Of a DNA stretch of 64,000 nt, positions 27,741 to 36,522 are shown piece by piece. The translations under genes were made by a program, and so were the position numbers. Within the stretch, counting starts at the first letter, position 1. The number at the start of each line of letters is the position of its first letter. This stretch comes from Paenibacillus luteus (GTDB lineage Bacteria > Bacillota > Bacilli > Paenibacillales > Paenibacillaceae), in assembly GCF_006542765.1 (NCBI RefSeq), contig NZ_SKCD01000044.1, forward strand, positions 124,001 to 188,000, read 5' to 3'. The notes beneath the pieces were generated by a model. The model did no database searches. It was not told where the DNA came from and saw only the letters and a list, made by a program, of their open reading frames with translations.

Positions 27741-28622
27741 TCAGAGTGTACCGTTCAATCTGTAAAGTTTGCGGTACTGCCTAGGTGGTTGTCCGACAAT
27801 TTTTTTGAAAACGGCATTAAAGGAATCAATATCGCGGTAACCCACCCGTTCCGCGATGCTGCTGATTTTGTACTCAGAGCTTCGGAGCAGCTCGCAGCTT
27901 TTCTGAACGCGTAGATTTTGAAGATAGGAGCCGAACGATTGTCCGGTTTGCCGCTGGAACAAACGCTGCAAATGCCTATCGCTCCACTTGGACACACGGG
28001 CCAAATCAGTCAACGTTACTGCCTCATGCATATTCTGCTTTAGGAATTGCAGCATCTGATCAAAATTAGCCACTTCAGACCTTGGCTTATCGGGGTTAGA
28101 CAGATTTTTTCGGAATACGGTTACGACTAATTGGCTAAGCAGGGTGTGCAGCATGGTGGCGGAGCCGATGCCTTGAACAGTCATTTCACGATAAAGCATC
28201 TGCATAAGGCTCTCGATTGAGCCGTCGTGATCGCTGACGGAGAAATAAGGGATCCTGCGATTTTTGAGGTCTGTGAGATGCTCTTGTATGGGTTGTTCCA
28301 TCAGCATGACAGTGAGTTGGTCGACCATATGCGAGTCAAACAGGCAATTATATACAATCAGTGGATTGCCTTTAGCATCGGGCGAAGTCGGGCGGAATAC
28401 ATGGGATACGCCAACAGGAATCGCGAACAGCATGCCTTTGCTGACTGGAATGGTTTCCTGCTCAATATGGTGAAAGCCCTTTCCTTCAGCAACATAACAA
28501 TATTCGATAAAGTCGTGCGCATGAAAGGGAACGGTGAAGTCTTCCGTATATCGGTTAACTAGTAAATGAATTGTATTGTCAAAGAAAAACTCAGCTTTAA
28601 ACAATTGAGCGGACGGGTTCAT
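27741..28622 (-). CDS. AraC-family regulator with cupin domain
   Basis: 293 residues. N-terminal cupin (FTVPFHAHDFIEYCYVAEGK, IPVGVSHVFRP) for ligand binding, C-terminal AraC domain with two helix-turn-helices (VTLTDLARVSKWSDRHLQRL and YKISSIAERVGYRDIDSFNA) ending in the PPRQYRKLY signature. Divergent from the GH78 rhamnosidase across a 137-bp shared promoter region, so it probably activates that gene in response to L-rhamnose or a rhamnoside. Confidence 0.9.
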   Translation of the reverse strand: MNPSAQLFKAEFFFDNTIHLLVNRYTEDFTVPFHAHDFIEYCYVAEGKGFHHIEQETIPVSKGMLFAIPVGVSHVFRPTSPDAKGNPLIVYNCLFDSHMVDQLTVMLMEQPIQEHLTDLKNRRIPYFSVSDHDGSIESLMQMLYREMTVQGIGSATMLHTLLSQLVVTVFRKNLSNPDKPRSEVANFDQMLQFLKQNMHEAVTLTDLARVSKWSDRHLQRLFQRQTGQSFGSYLQNLRVQKSCELLRSSEYKISSIAERVGYRDIDSFNAVFKKIVGQPPRQYRKLYRLNGTL

Positions 28623-28704
28623 TGCGGACTTCCCTTCAAATAAATTGTCATGATTACAGGGATATTATGTCTTTATCGCCAGGTGATATTAGAATCGTCA
28701 CGGC

Positions 28705-28710
28705 TATAAT
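28705..28710 (+). promoter_or_regulatory. -10 box of the rhamnosidase promoter
   Basis: TATAAT without a recognisable -35 at 17 bp, within the divergent AraC/GH78 region, as expected for an AraC-activated promoter. Confidence 0.4.
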
Positions 28711-28759
28711 TATAAAATAAAAGCAAGATTAAATCTATTGAAAAGAAGGAGATAGGTCT

Positions 28760-31432
28760 ATGTTTCGTGTAGCCAAGCTTCGCTGTGAGTACAAACAAAA
28801 TCCGATAGGAATCGATGTGGCTGAACCAAGAATCAGTTGGCAATTGCGTTCTGATGATAGGGATTGCGTGCAGTCAGCTTACCAAATCCAAGCCGCAAGA
28901 GAAGCTTCCTTTGAAGCGGTGCTCTGGGATTCCGGCCAACGAAATTCCGGGCAATCGATTCACGTTGGTTTGGATGGCCTGCTGCCAGAAGCTCGAACCA
29001 GGTATTATTACCGCGTCCGAGCATGGGATCAGAATGGTAAGGACTCGGATTGGACAGAGCCAGCTTTTTTTGAAACGGGTCTTCTGGATGCAAGCCAGTG
29101 GCAGGCGGAGTGGATTCGAGCACCGCGCGCACGCTTCCCTCAGGACTCGGAGATTTGTCCGCAGCTGCGTACGTTCGTAGACGTTAAGAGCCCTGTTGCG
29201 AGCGCAACCATTTATGTGACGGCACTTGGCTTGTATGAGCTGCAGTTAAATGGGCAGCGGGTGAGTGGACACTATTTCACTCCAGGATGGACCAGCTACG
29301 GCAAACGGCTGCAGTATCAAACCTATGATGTCACTTCGCTGATGAAGGAAGGATCCAATGCGCTTGGCGCGTGGCTCGGGAACGGTTGGTACAAAGGGCA
29401 TCTCGGCTGGAAAAATCAAATGGAGATGTATGGCACAACGACGGCATTGCTACTGGAGCTGCAAATTCGTTATGAGAACGGCTCTGAAGAGCGCATCGTC
29501 TCCGGCAAGAATTGGGAAGCGGCGGAAAGCGCGATAAGAATGTCAGATATTTATATGGGAGAAACGTACGATGCGCGGCTTGAACGGGATTGGACGAATT
29601 CTGCTGAAGCTGGCTGGCATGAAGTGGAGGTTATCGAGCATTCTAAGGCAATCCTCGTAGCGCAGGAGAACGTGCCCGTAACCCAAGTCACGCTTTTAAA
29701 GCCGCTAGCGATTTTGACAACGCCACAGGGAGATCGGATTTTGGACCTGGGACAAAACATGGTCGGCTGGTTGAGGTTTACCTTGAACGGTCAATCCGGG
29801 CAGACGGTCGAATTGCAGCATGCGGAAGTATTGGACGCGGATGGAAATTTCTACAGAGACAACATTCGCGCTGCGAAGCAGATCATTCGTTATACACTGA
29901 AGGGCGGGGAGCAAGAAACGTATGAGCCGCATTTTACTTTCCAAGGCTTCCGATATGCGAAGCTGACCGGGTTTCCTGACACCATTCAGGCTGAAGATTT
30001 CACAGGGGTCGTCCTGCATTCGGACATGGAGCCTACCGGCAGCTTCCACTGCTCCGATCCTCTTATTAATCAGCTTCATCATAATATCCTTTGGGGACAA
30101 AAAGGCAACTTTCTCGATGTGCCGACCGACTGTCCGCAGCGGGATGAGCGGCTCGGCTGGACTGGCGATGCGCAAATGTTCGTTCGTACAGCCTCCTATT
30201 TGATGAATACGGCGCCGTTTTTCACCAAATGGCTGCGTGATTTGAAAGCGGACCAGACCTCTGAGGGAGGCGTTCCCTTCTATATTCCGAACCTTCAGGA
30301 GTCCTTCTCTGTTGGTTGGGGAGAAACCAGCCATTCCTCTTCTGCTTGGGGAGATGCTGCCGTAATCTGTCCTTGGACGATCTATGAAATGTATGGCGAC
30401 AACCGGCTGCTTGCTGAGCAATACGAGAGCATGAAGAAATGGGTTTCCTACATTCATGAACAAGGGAACAATCCATATCTGTGGAATACAGGCTTTCACT
30501 TTGGTGATTGGCTGGCACTGGATTCCAAGCCAGACAGCTATGTAGGCGCGACAGACCGTGACTATATCGCGACTGCCTTCTACGCTTATGCGGTCTCGCT
30601 CACTTTGAAAGCAGCAGCAGCGCTTGAACTGACGGGGGATGCCGAATATTACCGCGACTTGCACGAGAAAATCGTAAACGAATTCCGCAGCGAATTCGTT
30701 ACGCCATCGGGTCGATTGTCAGTACCTACTCAAACCGCTCAGCTATTGGCGCTTCGCTTCGGCCTATTGGAGGGGGAAGCCAAGGAACGTTCTATTCGGA
30801 AGTTGGTGGAGCTGTTAGCCGAGGCTGGCGATCATTTAACAACAGGTTTCGTTGGTACGCCTTATTTGAATCCCGTGCTCAGTGAAATCGGGCAAAACGA
30901 GCTGGCCTATAAGCTGCTCTTTCAACAGGATTACCCCTCATGGCTGTACCAGGTAACCAAAGGGGCGACAACCATCTGGGAGCATTGGGATGGCATCAAG
31001 GAGGATGGGAGCTTCTGGAGTGCGGATATGAATTCGTTCAACCATTACGCTTACGGTGCCATCGGCGAGTGGCTTTACAGTTATGTTGGCGGAATTAAGC
31101 CAGACGAATCGCAGCCAGGTTTCAAGGTGGTTCATGTTAAGCCGCACCCGGGACCTGGCCTTGATTGGGCAGAAACGCAGCTTGAAACGATGTACGGTCA
31201 AGTCGCTTCATGCTGGAAGCGGATTGAAAATAATGGAATGGAGATACGCGTTACGATTCCGGCAAATGCTGAGGGTATTGTCCTATTGCCTGGGGCAAAG
31301 CTTGATCAGATATTGGAAAGTGGGATTCCAGTGAAGCTGGCGGAAGGAATTCGCGGCATAGAGACCGTTCTGGACGGCGTTAAGGTTGTGGTTGGATCGG
31401 GCAGCTATGAGTTTTCATTTCAGCCGGGCTAA
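28760..31432 (+). CDS. GH78 alpha-L-rhamnosidase
   Basis: 890 residues, no signal peptide. Order: N-terminal beta-domains (LRCEYKQNPIGIDVAEPRIS, typical rhamnosidase N), the Bac_rhamnosid region with YFTPGWTSYGKRLQYQTYDV, the (alpha/alpha)6 catalytic domain and a C-terminal beta-sandwich. The catalytic motif CPQRDERLGWTGDAQ (from Cys458) carries the conserved Asp/Glu pair, Glu463 being the likely general acid. It releases L-rhamnose from pectic oligomers or flavonoid glycosides inside the cell. AAGAAGGAG precedes the ATG. Regulated by the divergent AraC protein; followed 164 bp later by a GH43 gene. Confidence 0.95.
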   Translation: MFRVAKLRCEYKQNPIGIDVAEPRISWQLRSDDRDCVQSAYQIQAAREASFEAVLWDSGQRNSGQSIHVGLDGLLPEARTRYYYRVRAWDQNGKDSDWTEPAFFETGLLDASQWQAEWIRAPRARFPQDSEICPQLRTFVDVKSPVASATIYVTALGLYELQLNGQRVSGHYFTPGWTSYGKRLQYQTYDVTSLMKEGSNALGAWLGNGWYKGHLGWKNQMEMYGTTTALLLELQIRYENGSEERIVSGKNWEAAESAIRMSDIYMGETYDARLERDWTNSAEAGWHEVEVIEHSKAILVAQENVPVTQVTLLKPLAILTTPQGDRILDLGQNMVGWLRFTLNGQSGQTVELQHAEVLDADGNFYRDNIRAAKQIIRYTLKGGEQETYEPHFTFQGFRYAKLTGFPDTIQAEDFTGVVLHSDMEPTGSFHCSDPLINQLHHNILWGQKGNFLDVPTDCPQRDERLGWTGDAQMFVRTASYLMNTAPFFTKWLRDLKADQTSEGGVPFYIPNLQESFSVGWGETSHSSSAWGDAAVICPWTIYEMYGDNRLLAEQYESMKKWVSYIHEQGNNPYLWNTGFHFGDWLALDSKPDSYVGATDRDYIATAFYAYAVSLTLKAAAALELTGDAEYYRDLHEKIVNEFRSEFVTPSGRLSVPTQTAQLLALRFGLLEGEAKERSIRKLVELLAEAGDHLTTGFVGTPYLNPVLSEIGQNELAYKLLFQQDYPSWLYQVTKGATTIWEHWDGIKEDGSFWSADMNSFNHYAYGAIGEWLYSYVGGIKPDESQPGFKVVHVKPHPGPGLDWAETQLETMYGQVASCWKRIENNGMEIRVTIPANAEGIVLLPGAKLDQILESGIPVKLAEGIRGIETVLDGVKVVVGSGSYEFSFQPG

Positions 31433-31596
31433 GAAATAAATGTACAGGGAGAAAACCATTTATTTTATCGAATAAGGACATCCAGGACAGCAAATCCATG
31501 TTACCATGAATAGGCAGACGACCTAAACAAGGTCTCTTCCTATTTAGGTTATTCAACTGCCATGCATCTTAATTTTAATTTGGAGGGATAGTCCAG

Positions 31597-32595
31597 ATGA
31601 ACGTGTATAATAACGCTTCCGATGCTGCTAATCCAAGATCCGGTCTCAAGCTGTCCGACATTCCGGCTCATGATCCTTTTGTCGTTGCAGACGAAGCTTC
31701 CCAAACCTATTATTTGTATACCGGAGGAAGCCCGAGATTAAACGGAATGGACCGCTACGGCGTTCTCGTCTACAAGAGCAGGGACTTGGCCGCTTGGGAA
31801 GGTCCATACGTCGTATTCACCATTGCGGATGGAGGCTGGGCGAATCCTCAGCATGGTGCATGGGCGCCGGAAGTGCATGCTTACGCCGGACGCTACTATT
31901 TGTTTGTTACGCTGCATAATAACGATCAAGTGTTGGAAGGACTGGGTCACGGAGGCTTTCCGCTTCAGTGGCGAGGGACCGCAATTGCTGTGTCCGATTC
32001 ACTGGAGGGGCCGTTCGAATTAGTCAGTCAGGATGCTCCTGTTGTGTCCGAACAATTGATGACGCTTGATGGTTCGCTTTATATTGACGAAGACGGCAGC
32101 CCATGGATGGTGTACTGCCACGAATGGGTTCAGATAGCGGATGGCACAGTGGAAGCCGTACGATTGAAGGGCGATCTCACTGGCTGTGCCTCGGAGCCTA
32201 TTCATTTGTTTAACGGCTCCGAAGCGCCTTGGGAAAACGGAGAACAACCGGAGGATGCTTCTCTGCCCGTGTATGTGACAGACGGATGCCAGCTGTACCG
32301 GACGAGTCGCAATCATCTGGTTATGCTTTGGTCTACTTATGAGAAGGGAAGCTATGTGCAGACGATCGCGCGGTCCGCATCCGGCAAGCTGGAAGGGCCG
32401 TGGGAGCAGTTGGAACCGCTTGTGTTCGATGATAGCGGCCATGGTATGCTCTTTCAAACGTTCCAAGGCGATTGGTTGCTTATTCTGCACTCTCCGTTCC
32501 GTATGCCTGAATCCAGATGCAGGTTGTATGATATGATCGATACTGGCGAATCCTTCCTCGTTAAATCGCCAAGAGCGGATTTGGACGGCAAATAA
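31597..32595 (+). CDS. GH43-family glycosidase (arabinofuranosidase/xylosidase type)
   Basis: 332 residues, single five-bladed beta-propeller domain, no signal peptide. Base Asp lies in AHDPFVV near residue 25, the pKa-modulating Asp in the MTLDGSLYIDEDGSPWMVY segment, and the acid is expected around YVTDGCQLYRTS, where the sequence has TDG rather than the more common EGP. Related GH43 subfamilies do carry TDG, so loss of activity is not implied. Ribosome site GGAGGG. Follows the GH78 gene and may share its transcript. Likely removes alpha-L-arabinose or xylose from imported oligosaccharides. Confidence 0.88.
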   Translation: MNVYNNASDAANPRSGLKLSDIPAHDPFVVADEASQTYYLYTGGSPRLNGMDRYGVLVYKSRDLAAWEGPYVVFTIADGGWANPQHGAWAPEVHAYAGRYYLFVTLHNNDQVLEGLGHGGFPLQWRGTAIAVSDSLEGPFELVSQDAPVVSEQLMTLDGSLYIDEDGSPWMVYCHEWVQIADGTVEAVRLKGDLTGCASEPIHLFNGSEAPWENGEQPEDASLPVYVTDGCQLYRTSRNHLVMLWSTYEKGSYVQTIARSASGKLEGPWEQLEPLVFDDSGHGMLFQTFQGDWLLILHSPFRMPESRCRLYDMIDTGESFLVKSPRADLDGK

Positions 32596-32596
32596 A

Positions 32597-32611
32597 TTGA
32601 AAGCGTTACCG
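32597..32611 (+). promoter_or_regulatory. cre-like catabolite-repression site (weak)
   Basis: TTGAAAGCGTTACCG fits the Bacillus cre consensus WTGNAANCGNWWNCA except the last base. It begins 2 bp after the GH43 stop, an odd place, so it may act on the next gene or be fortuitous. Confidence 0.35.
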
Positions 32612-32759
32612 GTTAGAAATGGCTAAAAATCAGTCTTTTTGCGAAATGGTATGAATTCTGTGAAAATGTTAATCTTATGTAAGCGATAAGCTGTGTTATA
32701 ATTTTGCCCAGAAGATAACGTTGGGAGATTACACCAACTGGATGGACTGGGAGGTACGC

Positions 32760-33749
32760 ATGTTCAGAGAAAGCAAGCCAGTTAAAAATCTTATCTTGAC
32801 CATGATTTTGGGAATGTTGCTACTTTGTATCGGACCGCTGTCTGCCGTTTCGGCGGCAGAAGCTGCGAGTGAAGTAACGATAAAGCTAGATGGTGAAACG
32901 GTGAAAATGACTGATCCTGCGCTTATGCGGGAGGGTAGGCTGTATGTGCCTATGGCTCGCGTAGCGAGTTTGTTCGGTGCAAAGGCAACTTGGGATGAAG
33001 ACAATGAGGAAGCAACCATACATACAGCTTTAAATGATAAAATCGTGCTTGGAAGCGGCGTGCCTGTTGTGTATTTCAATGGCAGCCGGTATCTCATGGA
33101 TGCTGCTCCTTTCTTAACGGATGGCAGATTATATGTGCCATTGCGTCAGCTGTCGGAATTGCTGCATGCGAATCTGAATCTGAATACAGAATCAGATGTG
33201 ATTGAACTTACGAAGGTACAGCCCGCTGTCATAAAGGAACAGTACGGATTGGATGAAATCAGCAAAGAATTTGGACCAAGCAAGTTGGAACTGTTGAAGC
33301 GGAATGGATTCGATAGCAAAGCCGTCATCAAGCCTGGAACAAAGGTTAAGATTATTATTCCTTCCATCTTTGATACGGTCGCAAAATCGTTTACAGAAGC
33401 AGAACTCACACTGCTTGCCAAAATTACAATGGTTGAAGCAGGATATGAGTCTTATGAGGGACAGCTTGCCTTAGCAAATGTGATATTGAACAGAGTGAAA
33501 GATAGCAGATTTCCGGATTCGATACGAGACGTTATTTATTCGGGTAAGCAGTTCCCGCCAGCTCATAATGGCTTGCTTGACAAGAGCAAACCTAACGCAA
33601 GCGTTTTGCGCGCTGCCAAAGATGCTTTAAATGGCAAAAATAACATTGAGAATGCGGTTTATTTCTTTAATCCTGAGGTGTCCAAAGGATCATTCTGGTC
33701 CGGCTTGGATGTCATCACTACCATTGGCCATCATAGTTTTGCAAAATAG
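32760..33749 (+). CDS. Secreted cell-wall hydrolase, copper-amine-oxidase-N domain + SleB domain
   Basis: 329 residues. A signal peptide (LILTMILGMLLLCIGPLSAV, cleavage near VSA-A) precedes a copper-amine-oxidase N-terminal-like domain (~45-150; two GRLYVPxR repeats) and a C-terminal Hydrolase_2/SleB domain (~215-329; LLAKITMVEAGYESYEGQLA, ANVILNRVKDSRFP). SleB-type domains cleave spore-cortex or vegetative peptidoglycan; the Glu of MVEAGYE is the likely catalytic acid. Start ATG 32760 follows GGGAGG. Strong terminator after it. May act in germination or growth-linked wall turnover. Confidence 0.9.
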   Translation: MFRESKPVKNLILTMILGMLLLCIGPLSAVSAAEAASEVTIKLDGETVKMTDPALMREGRLYVPMARVASLFGAKATWDEDNEEATIHTALNDKIVLGSGVPVVYFNGSRYLMDAAPFLTDGRLYVPLRQLSELLHANLNLNTESDVIELTKVQPAVIKEQYGLDEISKEFGPSKLELLKRNGFDSKAVIKPGTKVKIIIPSIFDTVAKSFTEAELTLLAKITMVEAGYESYEGQLALANVILNRVKDSRFPDSIRDVIYSGKQFPPAHNGLLDKSKPNASVLRAAKDALNGKNNIENAVYFFNPEVSKGSFWSGLDVITTIGHHSFAK

Positions 33750-33751
33750 AG

Positions 33752-33793
33752 AAGTCCGTTATGGCACTAATGCCATAGGGGACTTTTTTTTTG
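33752..33793 (+). terminator. Terminator of the SleB-type gene
   Basis: AAGTCC...GGACTT outer stem and TATGGCA...TGCCATA inner stem, followed by a long T run. Confidence 0.9.
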
Positions 33794-33888
33794 AGCCGCA
33801 AATTCAAGTTCTCTTCCTTGTCAGATTTGAGAATGAATATAATACCGCGGCTCTCCTCATATATATAGATAGGGAAGGGGGTCAGAAT

Positions 33889-34980
33889 ATGTGGATGCTT
33901 ATTCTTATGCTAGCCGGATGTCTAAGCGGTTTTATTTTGTTTAGAAGAAATATAGTGCCACGTTCGTCTGCGCCTGATCTGCATCTTATGAAGCTGTCTG
34001 TCATTATTCCAGCTAGAAATGAAGAAGGCAATTTGCCCTATCTCCTTGATTCACTCCGCTCACAAACTCTTCAGCCCTTTGAAATTATTGTTGTGGATGA
34101 TTTCTCGGATGACCGTACGAGGGAAATAGCAGAGAGCTACGGTGTAAAGGTTATTGCAGGCAGCAGCCTTCCGGAAGGCTGGACGGGGAAAAGCTGGGCC
34201 GTCTGGAATGGTTATTTGCAGGCTGCCGGCGATATGTTTGTCTTTTTGGATGCAGATATCCGGTTGGCGCCCGACGCGCTGGCTTCGTTATGTAAGGCAA
34301 GGGAACGATCGAATGGTGTCATTTCGGTTGTTCCTTTTCACTATACGGAGAAACTTTATGAAAAACTCGCGCTGATTATGAACATGCTTGGCATTTTTAC
34401 GTTTACTTCCGTATTTGAAAAAGGCAATCGAAGGAAAGGCCTTTACGGCTCCTGCATCCTTGCCTTGCGAGAGGATTACGAAAAAATTAATGGCCACGAG
34501 AGCGTCAAATCAGAGGTACTGGATGATTTGCTTATCGGAGCAAAGTTTATAGCTGCAGGCGTTTCAGTGACCAATTTTATCGGCTATGGCTTGGTTTCGT
34601 TCCGTATGTATCCAAACGGTATCCGAAGTGAGATTGAGGGCTTTAGCAAAGGTGCTGTACTGAGCACTTCAACGCTTAGTTCATTAACGATTATCCCTAT
34701 AGCCATTTGGGTGGTGGGGCTCCTTATGTCAAATACGTTATTTATTTTTACGAACACAGAATGGGCGGTTCCTTTATTGATCGGGTATATCCTATACATG
34801 CTGCAATTATTTTATTTTATGAAATATGTAGGTACATTTGGCTTCTTAATTCCACTGTTACATGTTCTTGCATCCTTGTTTTTTGTTGTGATTATGATTT
34901 ATTCGTTGTACCAGGTCGTTGTCCTGCGGCAAGTAAAATGGAGAGGGAGGTACATCCGGGTAGGGGGCAGGCGGAAATGA
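33889..34980 (+). CDS. Membrane GT2 glycosyltransferase (CrtQ-like)
   Basis: 363 residues. An N-terminal membrane helix, a GT-A domain (LSVIIPARNEEGNLPYLLDS, IIVVDDFSDDRT, FVFLDADIR with the DxD motif, later SEVLDDLLIG) and three to four C-terminal helices. Similar to CrtQ-type glycosyltransferases acting on lipid acceptors with a nucleotide sugar. ATG 33889 follows AAGGGGGT; the frame extends far upstream through the terminator, so that longer start is rejected. Its stop overlaps the next start as ATGA, tying it to the PlsY-like acyltransferase. Confidence 0.85.
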   Translation: MWMLILMLAGCLSGFILFRRNIVPRSSAPDLHLMKLSVIIPARNEEGNLPYLLDSLRSQTLQPFEIIVVDDFSDDRTREIAESYGVKVIAGSSLPEGWTGKSWAVWNGYLQAAGDMFVFLDADIRLAPDALASLCKARERSNGVISVVPFHYTEKLYEKLALIMNMLGIFTFTSVFEKGNRRKGLYGSCILALREDYEKINGHESVKSEVLDDLLIGAKFIAAGVSVTNFIGYGLVSFRMYPNGIRSEIEGFSKGAVLSTSTLSSLTIIPIAIWVVGLLMSNTLFIFTNTEWAVPLLIGYILYMLQLFYFMKYVGTFGFLIPLLHVLASLFFVVIMIYSLYQVVVLRQVKWRGRYIRVGGRRK

Positions 34981-35612
34981 TGATTATTTTGCTGACTGCA
35001 GGTTCTTTTTTGTCGGGATCCCTGATGTTTTCGTACTGGCTGGGGCTGCTGGGGAGAAAAAATATCACGGCTGTTGGTGACGGCAATCCTGGTGCCTTAA
35101 ACTTGTGGAAAGCAGCTGGTTATAAACTCGGTTTTGCCGGTGTGTTGCTGGATTTTTTGAAAGGTTATCTTCCTGTTCTTTTGCTTGTCGGCAGCAGTTA
35201 CGCCAAAGGTTTCTTTCTTATTCCGCTGGCACTTGCACCGATTGCTGGTCATGCCTTTTCTCCGTTTCTTAAAGGGAGGGGTGGAAAGGCAATCGCTGTT
35301 ACCTTCGGGGTATGGAGCGCGCTCACAGGCTTTGAGGCTTCACTGGTGTATGCGATCATTTTGGCGCTGCTCGCTGGAGCAGCCAGCTTAATCTATAAAA
35401 ACAAATCTAAAACTACCGATGGAGATGGACTTCAGGTTGTGATTGGCATGCTTATTCTTTCCATTTATTTGTCTATCCGAATGTTTTCCGTTATTCTCCT
35501 GCTGATCTGGCTCGGAAATTTTGCCATTCTTCTTTATAGGCATCGAAAGGAAGTTATGAAACGATTGAAGAAAACTCAAATCAATAAACAAACCGCCTCT
35601 AAGGATGAATAG
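34977..35612 (+). CDS. PlsY-like glycerol-3-phosphate acyltransferase
   Basis: 211 residues, five or more predicted membrane helices. PlsY signatures are present: GSLMFSYWLG, GRKNITAVGDGNPGALNLWK (GNxGAxN), LLDFLKGYLPVL (DxxKG) and PIAGHAFSPFLKGRGGKAIA (GHxxxxxxxxxGGK). PlsY transfers acyl groups from acyl phosphate to glycerol-3-phosphate. This one is translationally coupled to a CrtQ-like glycosyltransferase, away from other lipid genes, suggesting an accessory glyco- or acyl-lipid role rather than housekeeping. The stop codon lies in the loop of a terminator hairpin. Confidence 0.88.
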   Translation: MMIILLTAGSFLSGSLMFSYWLGLLGRKNITAVGDGNPGALNLWKAAGYKLGFAGVLLDFLKGYLPVLLLVGSSYAKGFFLIPLALAPIAGHAFSPFLKGRGGKAIAVTFGVWSALTGFEASLVYAIILALLAGAASLIYKNKSKTTDGDGLQVVIGMLILSIYLSIRMFSVILLLIWLGNFAILLYRHRKEVMKRLKKTQINKQTASKDE

Positions 35613-35634
35613 GATCCTTGGAGGCGGTTTGTTT
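35586..35634. terminator. Bidirectional terminator overlapping the plsY-like stop
   Basis: A 21-bp stem with one wobble (35586-35606 with 35614-35634), loop 35607-35613 containing the TAG stop (35610-35612). Flanks allow termination in both directions between the convergent PlsY-like and TetR genes. Confidence 0.88.
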
Positions 35635-35643
35635 GATGGCTGC

Positions 35644-36285
35644 TTAGAAAAATGAATGAATTAATAGCGCTACAGAATGGTCATACAGCGCTTTGGCTGT
35701 TGCTTCGTTAGGAATATGTCCTCCTAAATACAAGTGAATGGTGCCATGGAGTGATGACCAAACCAGATTTACAACAAGCAGGGGATCTTTCTCGGAAATT
35801 AACCCCTGTGCAATTGCCTGACTAATGATGGTGATCAATCGTTGCAGAGCGGTAATGGTCGCCAATAAACTTTCCTCGCCCGGCTTGAAATCGCCAAAGG
35901 CCCCGCCAAACATCAGCATGTAGTAGCTGGTATGGTTTTTAGAAAATTGCCAATAAGCCTCGGCAAGCTCACGCAGATATTGTTTGAGGTCAGCTTGAGC
36001 TGGAACCTCTTCGAAGGCAGCAGCAAGTAATTTGCAGCCTTCTAGATAAAGTTGTTTGGCTAATCCTTCCTTGCTGCCAAACAAGTTATATATAATTTTG
36101 GTAGAGCATTCCATTTTCTCGGCTACCCGGCGGATGGTGACAGCTTCAGGTCCTTGCTCCTGCATAATCGTTGCCGCCGCTTCGATAATGTTAAGTTTCA
36201 GCATTTCGGCATGCTGGAGTTTAGCTTCAGGGTAAGTTGTCACCGCACGGCTATCTATAGATGGCTTGTCGGACGCCTTGTTCAT
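35644..36285 (-). CDS. TetR-family regulator
   Basis: 213 residues. Helix-turn-helix at ~45-65 (VTIRRVAEKMECSTKIIYNL) within the TetR domain IIEAAATIMQEQGPEAVTI; the C-terminal ligand domain resembles the WHG type. Divergent from an SDR gene that has a consensus sigma-A promoter, so it probably represses that gene. In the intergenic region CTACAG (36336-36341) and CTGTAG (36357-36362) form an inverted repeat that could be an operator. The ~28-residue extension before the TetR domain is unusual; a later start is possible. Confidence 0.88.
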   Translation of the reverse strand: MNKASDKPSIDSRAVTTYPEAKLQHAEMLKLNIIEAAATIMQEQGPEAVTIRRVAEKMECSTKIIYNLFGSKEGLAKQLYLEGCKLLAAAFEEVPAQADLKQYLRELAEAYWQFSKNHTSYYMLMFGGAFGDFKPGEESLLATITALQRLITIISQAIAQGLISEKDPLLVVNLVWSSLHGTIHLYLGGHIPNEATAKALYDHSVALLIHSFF

Positions 36286-36441
36286 TTCAGTTCACACCCT
36301 TAGAACGATAGTTTTATCCACAGTAACCTTGTTTTCTACAGCTTATTTTACTTGTTCTGTAGCGAAAATGCTACTTTATCCATAGCTAACAAGTTGACTT
36401 GGAGCGCAATACGGTCGATATATGGTTGTAAATCACATGTG

Positions 36442-36470
36442 TTGACACTTTGATTCCGTTAGAATACAAT
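36442..36470 (+). promoter_or_regulatory. Consensus promoter of the SDR gene
   Basis: TTGACA (36442-36447), 17-bp spacer, TACAAT (36465-36470). One of the best promoter matches in the window; start expected near 36477. Confidence 0.85.
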
Positions 36471-36522
36471 GAATTCATATAGAAACAGTGTTTCTTATGA
36501 GAAACGAAGGAGAGAATATGAA

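Noticed and set aside
29705-30664. 319-codon antisense frame inside the rhamnosidase gene
   Set aside because: Shadow of the strong GH78 codon pattern; no family resemblance or ribosome site.
32674-32688. Second cre-like sequence (TGTAAGCGATAAGC)
   Set aside because: Two mismatches at conserved positions of the consensus.
33631-33888. N-terminal extension of the GT2 glycosyltransferase
   Set aside because: It would overlap the SleB gene and its terminator; the ATG at 33889 has a good ribosome site.
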